A stretch of 64,000 nucleotides of DNA from Brevundimonas vitisensis (GTDB taxonomy: Bacteria; Pseudomonadota; Alphaproteobacteria; Caulobacterales; Caulobacteraceae). The notes beneath the pieces are model-generated. The model was not told where the DNA came from. It worked only from the letters and a program-made list of their open reading frames with translations, and did no database searches. A program made the position numbers and the translations under genes. The DNA is taken from positions 62,001 to 126,000 of the forward strand of contig NZ_CP067977.1 of the NCBI RefSeq assembly GCF_016656965.1, given 5' to 3'. This document shows positions 8,641 to 28,671 of this stretch, piece by piece (the stretch's first letter is position 1; the number at the start of each line of letters is the position of its first letter).

Positions 8641-9552
8641 TCAATCCAGTTCGCGAGCGATCCGAAAGCCCAGGTTGACCTCGCGGCGCGGGGTCGCCTG
8701 GCGGGCTGCGGAACGCATTTGGGCAACCCCGCCGGTGAACGAACCGCCGCGGAAAACATTGCCTTCGCCGCCCCGGGCGCAATCGGTCAGCCAGGGCGAA
8801 CCATCTGTCGGAATCCCTTCCAGACCGACATGGAAGCAATCCTTCGTCCACTCGCGCACATTGCCATGCATGTCGTAGAGGCCGAAGGCGTTGGGCGCTG
8901 AAAAGCCGACGGTTTCGGTTCGGCGGCCAGTGCAGCCAGCAAGAAATCCCACGGAATGAGGCCCGTTGAAATTGGCCCTGTTTTCCTGTCCGGCCTCGCA
9001 CGTCGGCTCGGCCTCGCCCCAGGAGAATCGACCCGTCGATCCTGATCGCGCCGCATATTCCCACTCGGCCTCGCTGAGCAGTCTGTAGGTCTCGCCCGTC
9101 TCTGCACTCAGCCAGGCGACGTAAGCCTCGGCATCTTCCTTGCTGACATTGATGACAGGGCGGCGGCCGCGCCCATAGCCGGCATCACCCCACCAGTCGG
9201 GATCCGAAGTCGCACTGAAACCCTTGCGGGTGTTGTCCTGACAGCCCTGCCTTGCGACGCATTGCTCCCATTCGTCCCAAGTGAGTTCATATTTGCCGAC
9301 GGCGAAGGGCCTGGGGATCGTGATCTCGACCTGCGGACCCTCGGTGAATTCTCGGCCCTCTTCACTGGCCGGCGAGCCCATGAGAAATCGCCCTTGCGGC
9401 ACGACAACCATCTCCGGCCCCGAGACACCATCGGACAGGATGTCCCGAAAGGTTTCGCCCGGCCTGTAAGCCTCTTGGGCGTGTGCAACAGTGGCCAGTG
9501 TCGCCATGACAAAGGCGGCAACCAGAGCCTGTCCAAGAGTCCTGCAGGTCAT
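8641..9552 (-). CDS. Secreted formylglycine-generating-enzyme-fold protein
   Basis: A 303-residue protein with signal peptide (ALVAAFVMATLATVAHA) and a SUMF1/FGE-type domain. Landmarks are MVVVPQGRFLMGSP at the domain start, RPVINVSKEDAEAYVAWLS, LLSEAEWEYAARSG, NAFGLYDMHGNVREWT, and the final VFRGGSF ... LGFRIARE. The fold is shared by C-type-lectin-like FGE enzymes and by many secreted binding proteins; no sulfatase is nearby, so formylglycine formation is not supported. GAGG lies 9 nt before the chosen ATG at 9552. Confidence 0.85.
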   Translation of the reverse strand: MTCRTLGQALVAAFVMATLATVAHAQEAYRPGETFRDILSDGVSGPEMVVVPQGRFLMGSPASEEGREFTEGPQVEITIPRPFAVGKYELTWDEWEQCVARQGCQDNTRKGFSATSDPDWWGDAGYGRGRRPVINVSKEDAEAYVAWLSAETGETYRLLSEAEWEYAARSGSTGRFSWGEAEPTCEAGQENRANFNGPHSVGFLAGCTGRRTETVGFSAPNAFGLYDMHGNVREWTKDCFHVGLEGIPTDGSPWLTDCARGGEGNVFRGGSFTGGVAQMRSAARQATPRREVNLGFRIARELD

Positions 9553-9623
9553 CGCCAACACCTCAAGGAAATGAGTCGACGGCGGCATGGCTATGGCCGC
9601 CGTTAGTCAGTGGGATAGGCTGA

Positions 9624-10211
9624 TCAGAAGGTCCGGGACAAGTCTCTGACCTCGTCGCAGCGAAAGCAGCAGGTGATGTGGTCGTTGACCATGCCGGTGG
9701 CCTGCATGAAGGCATAGACGATAACGGGGCCGCAGAAGTTGAAGCCTCGCGCCTTCAGGGCCTTGGCCATGGCGACCGACTGAGGCGTCTGTGCAGGCAC
9801 GTCAGACAGGCTGGACCAGCGGTTCTGGATCGGGGCACCGTCGACGAAAGACCACAGCCAGGCCGAGAAGTCCTCGCCCCTATCCTGCATGTCCACGAAC
9901 AGCTGGGCGCTGCGGATGGCGCTGTCGATCTTGGCGCGCGAGCGGATGATGCCGGGGTCGGACAGCAGGCGGGCGCGGTCGGTGTCGTCGAAGCGGGCGA
10001 CGATGCGAGGGTCGAAGTCAGCGAAGGCGGCGCGCAGGGTCTCGCGCTTCCGCAGTATGGTGATCCAGGCCAGCCCCGCCTGGAACCCGTCCAGCACCAG
10101 TTTCTCCCACAGGGCGCGGGCATCGTATTCGGGCACGCCCCATTCGGTGTCGTGATAGGCGACATAGAGGGGGTCGGTGCCGCACCAGCCGCAACGATGA
10201 GAGGCAGTCAT
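9624..10211 (-). CDS. tag: DNA-3-methyladenine glycosylase I
   Basis: A 195-residue base-excision repair enzyme that removes 3-methyladenine. It begins [16 protein letters not shown], with the zinc-binding Cys pair of the Tag family, followed by YHDTEWGVP and [19 protein letters not shown] (the HhH region). The C-terminus has [21 protein letters not shown] and the two last zinc ligands H and C in HITCCFRC. The reading frame continues upstream as an antisense shadow of rpoB, which is not coding; ATG 10211 with AAGGG close upstream is the real start. Confidence 0.94.
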   Translation of the reverse strand: MTASHRCGWCGTDPLYVAYHDTEWGVPEYDARALWEKLVLDGFQAGLAWITILRKRETLRAAFADFDPRIVARFDDTDRARLLSDPGIIRSRAKIDSAIRSAQLFVDMQDRGEDFSAWLWSFVDGAPIQNRWSSLSDVPAQTPQSVAMAKALKARGFNFCGPVIVYAFMQATGMVNDHITCCFRCDEVRDLSRTF

Positions 10212-10625
10212 AGCCCTTCTATAGCCCGCGCTTGCCTGGTTCAGAAGGGTTGCAGTCCGCGGCCCGCAGGCCGTCAGGGACGGCCGGGCAAGGGACAAAA
10301 GGCGCGAGGGGAGGGCGGATCGACAGAGCGCCCAAATCTTACGCAAGGTCTTTATTTCGCCTGAGAAGCGCGTATATGTGCCGGTCCCGCAGATATCCCC
10401 CGATATGCGCGAAAGCGCCGAGGCCCGGTCCGTCGCCCTCCGACCGAGCGAAGGCGTGCTCCTCCCCAAGGGAGCTTCACATCGATGGTGTCCTGGCTCT
10501 TCGGGGCCGAGGGTGGACGCCGAAGAACCTGAAGCCGCGACAGCGCCCCCGTGCGCCGGCGCGGCTGCTGCTGCATTTGAAGCGGTCGTCGTTCTCCGAG
10601 AGCGGCCCGCGATTGGGAATATAGA
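10212..10625 (+). promoter_or_regulatory. tag-rpoB divergent intergenic region
   Basis: A 414-base gap between divergent tag and rpoB must hold the rpoBC promoter, since rplJL do not lie upstream here. A TATATG at 10373-10378 with TTTATT 16 nt before it is the only weak sigma-70-like pair I find. No convincing small gene or tRNA is seen. The last bases before the rpoB ATG lack a strong ribosome binding site. Confidence 0.4.
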
Positions 10626-14744
<4,119 letters not shown>

Positions 14745-14766
14745 GGGCACAGGGCCGAGTGAAGGG

Positions 14767-14826
14767 GGCGAGTGGCGAGAATATCGCCGCCGCCCCTCCC
14801 GCATCACTCGCCGCTAGCCACTCGCC
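14767..14826. repeat. Inverted repeats in rpoB-rpoC intercistronic region
   Basis: GGCGAGTGGC at 14767-14776 is perfectly complementary to GCCACTCGCC at 14817-14826. A competing small hairpin GGCGA/TCGCC lies at 14774-14788. There is no T-tract, so it is not an intrinsic terminator; it could be an RNA processing or folding element, or a remnant of a repeat. Confidence 0.45.
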
Positions 14827-14880
14827 AATCGCCACCCTCTCTCTATTTTCGCGGCCCCTCGCCGCAGCAAGGAAATCAAG

Positions 14881-19077
<4,197 letters not shown>

Positions 19078-19103
19078 TCACCCGTTCGCGGTTGACTAGG
19101 AAC

Positions 19104-19136
19104 AAAGGCGGCCCCGGCAACGGAGCCGCCTTTTTT
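19104..19136. terminator. Bidirectional intrinsic terminator after rpoC
   Basis: AAAGGCGGC pairs with GCCGCCTTT around a 12-base loop, followed by a run of six T on the plus strand. The A-tract on the left lets it also serve the minus-strand gene that ends at 19179. Confidence 0.9.
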
Positions 19137-19178
19137 CTTGGGGCGTCTACCGTTCAGCCAGCGGGGCGAGCTTGTCCG

Positions 19179-19994
19179 TCACCGCCTCTCGCGAGGAGAG
19201 CTGCCGCCGGGGGTCAGAGGGGTGCCGCTGGCGCGGGAACCGTCGCGGCGTGTGCGGATGTTCTGGTTCGAATCCGGCTGGAATGAGGGATCCAGGTGTG
19301 CCCCGGCCGTTCCGGTGCCGAAGTTCGAGCCCACACCGTCGGAGGGGCCGACCACGCCGGTGCCGCCCGACAGGGGACGGCGGCGGGCTTCATACTCGGC
19401 CAGTCGGCCAGCTCCCTCCCGCGCGAACCGGGCATCGCGTTCGGCGTCGTCGCTGCCGGTGATCGGCGCGGCGCGGCCGGCTGCGGCGTTGAAGCGCTCG
19501 TCGCAGATGGCCTGTTCAGCCGGGCTCATACGGCCGTTGCGCATGTCGCAGCCCACGACAGATCCTCGCAGCGATCGCCCGACACTCTCGCGCGTACCAC
19601 CCGGTGCCACGCGCCAGCCGTCATCCAGACCAGGGGAGGGGGCGGGGGCACCCCCGGCTCGATCCGAAGGCCGCACGATGGGGGCGTCTGGATCTTCATC
19701 GTCTTCGCGATCCGGCGTCGGGACGGTCTGGCGTGTGTTGACGGTCCGGTCTGGCTGCGTCTCGGCAAGCTCAGGCGGGCTGGCGGTCGGGCGAGGCGTG
19801 CGAGCCGTCTCGCCCGGAAGAAGAGGACGCGGCTCAATGTCCAGATAGATCAACGGCGGATCGGTACGGCCTGTGGGCAGAGGGTCGAAGGTCCGCAGGG
19901 CCAAAGCACCCAGCACCGCGCCGTGAGCCACGGCCGAAACCGCGATCAGCGTCAGCGTTTGATGGCGCGCCCTTTGTGCTGTCTGCCCCGCCAT
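19179..19994 (-). CDS. TonB-like envelope protein without TonB C-terminal motif
   Basis: A 271-residue protein with one N-terminal membrane helix (TLIAVSAVAHGAVLGALAL), then a long Pro/Thr/Arg/Asp-rich linker (about 50-130) and a C-terminal part with two Cys (VVGCDMRNGRMSPAEQAICDERF). The layout resembles TonB/TolA-type energy-coupling or envelope-spanning proteins, but the C-terminal TonB fold is not visible. GAGGG lies 4 nt before the ATG at 19994. It is the last gene of the macA-ATPase-permease operon, 57 nt behind the permease, so a link with that exporter is possible. Confidence 0.75.
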   Translation of the reverse strand: MAGQTAQRARHQTLTLIAVSAVAHGAVLGALALRTFDPLPTGRTDPPLIYLDIEPRPLLPGETARTPRPTASPPELAETQPDRTVNTRQTVPTPDREDDEDPDAPIVRPSDRAGGAPAPSPGLDDGWRVAPGGTRESVGRSLRGSVVGCDMRNGRMSPAEQAICDERFNAAAGRAAPITGSDDAERDARFAREGAGRLAEYEARRRPLSGGTGVVGPSDGVGSNFGTGTAGAHLDPSFQPDSNQNIRTRRDGSRASGTPLTPGGSSPRERR

Positions 19995-20051
19995 ATGCCC
20001 TCGCCACCCGACTGAGGTCAGGTGAGGGGGCAACGGTGTCGATCTGGTGGC

Positions 20052-21296
20052 CTATTCGCGGCGCAATGCGTCGATCGGATCAAGCTGAGCCGCGCGCCAG
20101 GCGGGATAGGCCCCGAAGACCACGCCCACAAACGTCGAAAAGCCGATCGCCAGCGGAGCCGCCCAGGCCGGGATCGCCGACGGCCAATCGCCGAACTGGG
20201 CCATCAGCAGGGCCCCGCCGACGCCCAGCGCCAGCCCGAGCAGGCCGCCCAGCAGCGATAGAGCAACGGATTCCAGCGCGAACTGGATCAGGACATCCGA
20301 CCGCTTGGCTCCGATCGCCATCCGCAGGCCGATCTCGCGCGTCCGCTCGGTCACCGAGACCAGCATGATGTTCATGATGCCCACGCCGCCGACCACCAGC
20401 GATACCCCCGCAACGGCCGCCAGCAGGATGGTGAAGGTGGCGGTGGAGGCCTGGGCTGCCTCCTGGATCGACGTCAGGTTCTGAACGCTGAAGTCGTCCT
20501 CCTGTCCCGGGCGGATGCGGTGGCGTTCGCGCAGCAGTTCGGCAAGGTCCTGTTCCAGCGGATACAGGGCCTCTTCGTCGACGGCCTTCACATAGATCTG
20601 GTTCACGCTGTTGCCGCGGGAGTTGGGCCCCCGGCCGATGACGCGTGAGCGCGCGGCGTCCAAGGGAATGACGACGATGTCGTCCTGATCCTGAAAGCCT
20701 GACTGTCCCTTGGGGGCCAGGACGCCAATCACCTCGAACGGAATGGGGCCGATGCGCATGCGCTGGCCAACCGGATCGACACCTTCGCCGAACAGCTCGT
20801 TGACGACGGTCTGGCCCAGGACGGCGACCTTGCGCCCGCTCTCGGCGGCGGCCTGGTCAAACATCTGGCCGGATGAAATCTCCAGGTCGCGGGCGATCAG
20901 ATAGTCGGGCGTGACCCCTTCGATCCGGCTGGACCAGTTGGCTCCGTTGTAAACCAGCTGCGCCCCGCCATTGATGGCCGGCGAGACGGCGCGAACCCCA
21001 TCCAGGGTCACGATGGCTTCGGCGTCATCGACGGTCAGCGTCGCGCCCGAACCGCCAGCCCCGCGCACAAAGCCTCCACCTGCGCCCCGGGGAGCGCCGG
21101 GCCGGACCACGAGCATATTGGTGCCCAGGCTCGAAAGCGCCTCTTCCACCTGCTTCTGCGCGCCCAATCCGATGGCGGTCATCATGATCACTGCGGCCAC
21201 GCCAATGACGACGCCCAGAGACGTCAGGGCACTGCGCATGGGGTGCGCGGCGATGGCACCCACGGCGAAGCGGACCAGTTCGATGGGGTTCATCAC
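20052..21296 (-). CDS. MacB-type ABC transporter permease
   Basis: A 414-residue permease of the MacB/FtsX family. The N-terminal helix region (about 15-45: SALTSLGVVIGVAAVIMMTAIG) is followed by a large periplasmic domain (about 50-270) and three C-terminal helices (ILLAAVAGVSLVVGGVGIMNIMLVSVTERTREIG, then two more). The VTERTREIGLRMAIGAKR motif is diagnostic. The ATP-binding domain is encoded separately just upstream and overlaps it by 4 nt. Together with the MacA-like adaptor it should form a mechanotransmitting exporter working with an outer-membrane channel encoded elsewhere. Confidence 0.92.
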   Translation of the reverse strand: MMNPIELVRFAVGAIAAHPMRSALTSLGVVIGVAAVIMMTAIGLGAQKQVEEALSSLGTNMLVVRPGAPRGAGGGFVRGAGGSGATLTVDDAEAIVTLDGVRAVSPAINGGAQLVYNGANWSSRIEGVTPDYLIARDLEISSGQMFDQAAAESGRKVAVLGQTVVNELFGEGVDPVGQRMRIGPIPFEVIGVLAPKGQSGFQDQDDIVVIPLDAARSRVIGRGPNSRGNSVNQIYVKAVDEEALYPLEQDLAELLRERHRIRPGQEDDFSVQNLTSIQEAAQASTATFTILLAAVAGVSLVVGGVGIMNIMLVSVTERTREIGLRMAIGAKRSDVLIQFALESVALSLLGGLLGLALGVGGALLMAQFGDWPSAIPAWAAPLAIGFSTFVGVVFGAYPAWRAAQLDPIDALRRE

Positions 21297-22000
21297 AGGC
21301 TCCCATCATCGCTGACGATATGGCCGTCGCGGAAGGCGATCCGGCGGCGAGCGCGGGCGGCAACCTCGTTATCGTGGGTGACAATGCACAGGGTCAGACC
21401 CTGGGCGTTCAGTTCATCGAACAGGGCCAGGACTTCCTGGCCGGTGGCGGTGTCCAGGGCCCCTGTAGGCTCGTCGGCGAGCAACAGGTCAGGGCCGTTG
21501 GCCAGGGCGCGGGCGATGGCGACGCGTTGCTGTTGACCGCCCGACATCTGCGTGGGGCGGTTGTTCAGGCGGTTTCCCAAGCCGACGCGCTGCAGCAGTT
21601 CAACGGCACGGGCCTTGCGAGCAGCCGGGGCAATGCCGGCATAGATCATCGGCAGCTCGACGTTCTGGACCGCCGTAAGGCGGGGCAGGAGCTGGAAGGA
21701 CTGGAAGATGAAGCCGATGCGGCGATTGCGGAAATCGGCCAGCTGATCGTCGTCGAAATCGGCCACCGGCTCGTCCTCGAACCGGTAGATGCCGCCCGTG
21801 GGACGATCCAGCCCGCCCAGCACATTCATCAGCGTCGACTTGCCCGAGCCGGAGGGGCCGACGATGGCGACATGCTCGCCGCGCGCGATGCTGAGCGAGA
21901 CGCCGCCCAGGGCCGAGATGACCTCGTCGCCCATGACATAGGTCTTGGTCAGCCCCTCGAAGGCGATCATGGCGGTGGGAGCTGGCATATCAGAAGCCAC
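21293..22000 (-). CDS. MacB/LolD-type ABC transporter ATP-binding protein
   Basis: A 235-residue ATPase. Walker A is GPSGSGKST, the Q-loop is FIFQSFQLLPRLTA, the signature is MSGGQQQRVAIARAL, and Walker B is LLLADEPTGALD. I pick a GTG at 22000 because GGAGG lies five bases upstream; this makes the gene overlap the end of macA by 11 nt, in keeping with translational coupling. An internal ATG at 21988 is the alternative. The reading frame open upstream of 22000 is only a shadow of macA. Confidence 0.92.
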   Translation of the reverse strand: MASDMPAPTAMIAFEGLTKTYVMGDEVISALGGVSLSIARGEHVAIVGPSGSGKSTLMNVLGGLDRPTGGIYRFEDEPVADFDDDQLADFRNRRIGFIFQSFQLLPRLTAVQNVELPMIYAGIAPAARKARAVELLQRVGLGNRLNNRPTQMSGGQQQRVAIARALANGPDLLLADEPTGALDTATGQEVLALFDELNAQGLTLCIVTHDNEVAARARRRIAFRDGHIVSDDGSL

Positions 22001-23579
22001 GGGGACCTCCGCGACCGGCCCCGCCGCTGGCCGCCATGCGGGCCGCCTGGGCCTGGGCCTGGGTGTTGACCGCACGGGGACCACCACCCGTAATGACCTG
22101 ATCGCCCTCGTTCAGACCACTGAGGACCTCGGTATAGCTGCCGTCCGTCGCCCCGGTGCGAACCGAACGCTGAACCGGCTCACCGTCCACCAGGACCCAG
22201 ACCGTGCCGCGTCCGCCGCCGCCCGCGAAACGGCCGCGCAGGGTCTCCAGCGTCGTCTGCTGGTCCGGCCGCAACAGGGGTTTGATCTCGTCGAAGGCCT
22301 TGTTGAAGGCGGCGGCCATGGCCGGGTTGTTGCCGCGGCGGCGTTGACCGCCACCACCCTGGGCCCGAGCAGCGGCCCTGGCTTCCTGCTGAGCGCGATC
22401 CAGGATCGGCTGCACCTTGGCCCGTTGCGCGGCATCCAGGTTCAGCTCGGCGATGATGGAGGCGGCCATGTTGCCGCGCCCGCCGGAACGCTGTCCTCCG
22501 CCTCCGGGGGGGGCGGCTGCGCCAGAACCGCCGCCAGCCCGGCGCGTGGGCTGTTCGGCCTCGACCCCCGCCGGGGTGAAGCGCAGGGCCGAGTTCGGCA
22601 CCCGCAGCACGCCGCGACGCTGTTCCAGGATGATGTCGGCATTGGCCGTCATGCCCGGCAGGAGCCGCTCGCCGGGATTGTCGGCCTCGACCACGACCGT
22701 ATAGGCGACGACGCTCGACTCGGCGGTCGGCAACATTCGGATCTGGGTCACCTCGCCGGTGAAATTGTCGTTGGCGAAGGCGTCGACCGTGAACCTCACC
22801 GGTTGGCCCAGCCGCACCGAGCCGATGTCGGCCTCGTCCACGCTGATCAGGGCCTGAACCCGGCCAAGGTCCTGGGCCAGGGTGAACAGGACGGCGACGT
22901 TCAGACCAGAGGCGACCGTCTGGCCCGGCTCGATCTGGCGATCGATAACGATGCCGCTGATCGGAGCGGTGATCGAAGTGCGGCCCAGGGTGGCCTGGTT
23001 GGCGCGCAGGGAAGCCTGCTGCTGGCGGACCTGGGCGTTGGCGCTCTGAACGCTGGCCCGGGCGGTGCGGAGTGAGGCCGAGGCCGTATCGAGGGCGGCC
23101 TGGGCGACGATGCCCCGGTCGAACAGGAATTTCTGGCGGTCGTATTCGGCCTGGGCCAGGGCGACCTGGGCCTCGGCCTGGCTCACCTGGGCCTGGGCCG
23201 AGGCGATCTGGGCTTGAGACTGTTCGACGGCCGACCGCTGATTCTGGGGGTCCAGAACAGCCAGGGTCTGACCGCGGGTAACCCGGTCATTGTAGTCGAC
23301 CAGGACCTGTGTCACCTGGCCGGAAATCTGCGAGCCGACCTCGACGGTGACCAGGGCCTCCAGCGTGCCGGAGGCTGACACGCTGCGCACGATCTCGCCG
23401 CGCGAGACGGCCTCGGTGCGGTAAGGGTCGGCGTCGTCGCCCCCCCGAAGAAAGAAGAACCAGATCGCGATCAGCGCCAGCACACCCGCGCCGATGGCCA
23501 GGGCCAGCGTCATGCCGTTGCGGCGACGAGGGCGAGGCTTCTTTGGCAGGGGGCCTGGCGAGATCGGCGTTGCGGTCAT
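21990..23579 (-). CDS. MacA-type periplasmic adaptor with a Spy-like insertion
   Basis: A 529-residue membrane-fusion protein, over 100 residues longer than usual MacA. After a cytoplasmic basic tail and one membrane helix (TLALAIGAGVLALIAIWFFF, about 24-43) come the lipoyl half (GQISGQV-type), a Gln/Ala-rich coiled-coil hairpin (about 115-205), and beta-barrel domains. Between about residues 337 and 457 a Gly/Gln/Arg-rich insertion contains a helical segment LNLDAAQRAKVQPILDRAQQ and LLRPDQQTTLETLRGRF, reminiscent of the LTxxQ pattern of Spy/CpxP chaperones. The membrane-proximal domain then resumes at GTVWVLVDGEPVQRSV. First gene of the efflux operon. Confidence 0.9.
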   Translation of the reverse strand: MTATPISPGPLPKKPRPRRRNGMTLALAIGAGVLALIAIWFFFLRGGDDADPYRTEAVSRGEIVRSVSASGTLEALVTVEVGSQISGQVTQVLVDYNDRVTRGQTLAVLDPQNQRSAVEQSQAQIASAQAQVSQAEAQVALAQAEYDRQKFLFDRGIVAQAALDTASASLRTARASVQSANAQVRQQQASLRANQATLGRTSITAPISGIVIDRQIEPGQTVASGLNVAVLFTLAQDLGRVQALISVDEADIGSVRLGQPVRFTVDAFANDNFTGEVTQIRMLPTAESSVVAYTVVVEADNPGERLLPGMTANADIILEQRRGVLRVPNSALRFTPAGVEAEQPTRRAGGGSGAAAPPGGGGQRSGGRGNMAASIIAELNLDAAQRAKVQPILDRAQQEARAAARAQGGGGQRRRGNNPAMAAAFNKAFDEIKPLLRPDQQTTLETLRGRFAGGGGRGTVWVLVDGEPVQRSVRTGATDGSYTEVLSGLNEGDQVITGGGPRAVNTQAQAQAARMAASGGAGRGGPRGF

Positions 23580-23982
23580 GTCGTGCGTCTTTGTTCTGGC
23601 AAACGGGGAGGGCGTCTTAGGCAGTTAACGGCAATCGTCACGGTTTCCGTCGCAAGGGGGTCGGGCATCGCCCCAAGGGTGCCGCCCTTGACCGCAGACC
23701 ACCCCTGGCGTAAACGCCGCCTACTTTCGAGGCTGATCGGTTCGCTGGTCGGCAGTGATCGTGACAATCGAGCGGACGGGCTGTGCCCGCCGGAACGCCC
23801 AAAGCGCGCGTTCCGGCCCTTTGTGTTTTCCGGTTCGCCCGGATGCCGGGGGTGCGATCGAAGCACGGACGGCTCGAGATAAACACCCGGACGGAGCATC
23901 ACGTTCCGTTCAAAAAGAAGGCATTCGGGGCGCTCCGGCCGACAGGCACACGCCCCCACCGATTGAAAGAGACGAGACTTCA
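23580..23982 (+). promoter_or_regulatory. macA-rpsL divergent intergenic region with rpsL leader hairpin
   Basis: A 403-base gap. A weak sigma-70-like pair on the plus strand is TTGACC at 23688-23693 and GTAAAC at 23710-23715 (16-base spacer). Further down, CCGGAACGC at 23790-23798 pairs perfectly with GCGTTCCGG at 23808-23816, followed by CCCTTTGTGTTTT; this could be a leader hairpin or attenuator of the str operon. No small gene is evident. Confidence 0.45.
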
Positions 23983-24354
23983 ATGCCCACGATCAACCAG
24001 CTGATGCGCAAGCCGCGCGCCCCCAAGCCCGTCCGGAACAAGGTTCCCGCGCTGAAGGGCTGCCCGCAGCGCCGCGGCGTCTGCACCCGCGTCTATACGA
24101 CGACCCCGAAGAAGCCGAACTCCGCTCTGCGTAAGGTCGCCAAGGTGCGCCTGACCACGGGCATCGAGGCGGTGTGCTACATCCCCGGCGAGGGCCACAA
24201 TCTGCAGGAGCACTCGGTGGTCCTGATCCGCGGCGGCCGCGTGAAGGACTTGCCCGGCGTTCGCTATCACATCCTGCGCGGCGTGCTCGACACGCAAGGC
24301 GTCAAGGACCGCAAGCAGCGCCGTTCGCACTACGGTGCCAAGCGTCCGAAGTAA
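23983..24354 (+). CDS. rpsL: 30S ribosomal protein S12
   Basis: A 123-residue S12 of the decoding centre, starting [29 protein letters not shown] contains Lys43, and [13 protein letters not shown] contains Lys88; both are wild-type, so no streptomycin-resistance change is present at these sites. The upstream open frame is not coding: the family start is unambiguous. First gene of the str operon rpsL-rpsG-fusA-tuf. Confidence 0.98.
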   Translation: MPTINQLMRKPRAPKPVRNKVPALKGCPQRRGVCTRVYTTTPKKPNSALRKVAKVRLTTGIEAVCYIPGEGHNLQEHSVVLIRGGRVKDLPGVRYHILRGVLDTQGVKDRKQRRSHYGAKRPK

Positions 24355-24435
24355 GCGACCCCTCCATTCCATTCGTCGGTGCCGGGCCCGTAGGCCCGGA
24401 CCGGCTGTCCGATATCGATTTAGAAGGCCCAGCCC

Positions 24436-24909
24436 ATGTCACGTCGCCACCGCGCCCAGAAACGCGAAGTCCTGCCGGATCCCAAGTACAAGGATCTGAT
24501 CGTCACCAAGTTCATGAACTACGTCATGTACGAGGGCAAAAAGGCCGTCGCCGAGAACATCGTCTATGGCGCGTTCGACATCCTGGCCGAAAAGAAGAAG
24601 GACCAGGAGCCGGTCGCGACCTTCCACAGCGCCCTGGACAACGTCGCGCCGTCGGTCGAAGTCCGTTCGCGTCGCGTCGGTGGTGCCACCTATCAGGTGC
24701 CGGTCGAGGTCCGTCCGGACCGCCGCCGTGCTCTGGCCATCCGTTGGCTGGTGAACGCCGCCCGCAAGCGCGGCGAGAACACCATGACCGAGAAGCTGGC
24801 CGCCGAGCTGCTGGACGCTTCGAACAACCGCGGCACCGCGGTCAAGAAGCGCGAAGACACCCACAAGATGGCCGAAGCCAACCGCGCCTTCTCGCACTAC
24901 CGCTGGTAA
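24436..24909 (+). CDS. rpsG: 30S ribosomal protein S7
   Basis: A 157-residue S7, the assembly initiator of the 30S head. It starts [18 protein letters not shown], with the family motif [12 protein letters not shown] and the C-terminal [26 protein letters not shown]. It follows rpsL by 81 nt and precedes fusA by 150 nt. Confidence 0.98.
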   Translation: MSRRHRAQKREVLPDPKYKDLIVTKFMNYVMYEGKKAVAENIVYGAFDILAEKKKDQEPVATFHSALDNVAPSVEVRSRRVGGATYQVPVEVRPDRRRALAIRWLVNAARKRGENTMTEKLAAELLDASNNRGTAVKKREDTHKMAEANRAFSHYRW

Positions 24910-24956
24910 CGCCTTCAAAGCGTCATCTGCGCTGACTATCTATCGGGTATCCGACG

Positions 24957-24981
24957 CGGGCGATTTAAGCTAAATCGCCCG
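24957..24981 (+). repeat. Perfect hairpin between rpsG and fusA
   Basis: CGGGCGATTTA and TAAATCGCCCG form an 11-bp perfect stem with a 3-base loop AGC. No T-tract follows, so full termination is unlikely. It may be a processing site, mRNA-stability element or weak attenuator that sets fusA-tuf expression relative to the S12/S7 genes. Confidence 0.7.
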
Positions 24982-25059
24982 CGCTCCATTATCCGAAACC
25001 GATCGATCTCCCCGAGGGCGCACCCTGCGTCCTGAACCACCCCTTCAAGGCACGCTTTC

Positions 25060-27141
<2,082 letters not shown>

Positions 27142-27154
27142 ATCCCTTTAGGTT

Positions 27155-27177
27155 CCCGGCGGGTCGAACCCGCCGGG
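27155..27177 (+). repeat. Perfect hairpin between fusA and tuf
   Basis: CCCGGCGGGT and ACCCGCCGGG form a 10-bp perfect stem with loop CGA. It lacks a T-tract, as does the rpsG-fusA hairpin. It probably modulates processing or stability rather than ending transcription; tuf follows 52 nt later. Confidence 0.7.
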
Positions 27178-27229
27178 CCCCCTGAAAACCCTAGGATAAG
27201 CCCCCTGTTCAGGGGACGGAGAGAAGAGA

Positions 27230-28420
<1,191 letters not shown>

Positions 28421-28516
28421 TAGAGGCTGGATGCTCCAAGGCGGGGCCTGCTTGGCCCCGCTGCCGAGCGCAGACGAATGGCCTAAAGCCGCGCGCAAGC
28501 GCCTAAGGCCCACTAC

Positions 28517-28551
28517 AAAGACCCCCGTCGGGAAACCGGCGGGGGTTTCTG
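28517..28551 (+). terminator. Intrinsic terminator after tuf
   Basis: ACCCCCGTCGG pairs with CCGGCGGGGGT around a GAAA tetraloop, followed by TTTCTGTT. Another GC stem without T-tract (CGGGGCC/GGCCCCG, about 28442-28460) precedes it. The T-run is short, so termination may be partial. Confidence 0.75.
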
Positions 28552-28671
28552 TTGGGCGAAATGTCTGATGTACGCTGTCGGACAGTTCATGCGCCGTTGC
28601 GTAGCTGAGCTTAATTTCTTTGCTTTTTCTGGCGCTCTTGGCGAGGCTGTCGGACTGGAAGAGGGTGAAAC

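Noticed and set aside
23580..23982. Small coding frames in the rpsL leader
   Set aside because: They are arginine-rich, lack ribosome binding sites, and overlap the leader hairpin.
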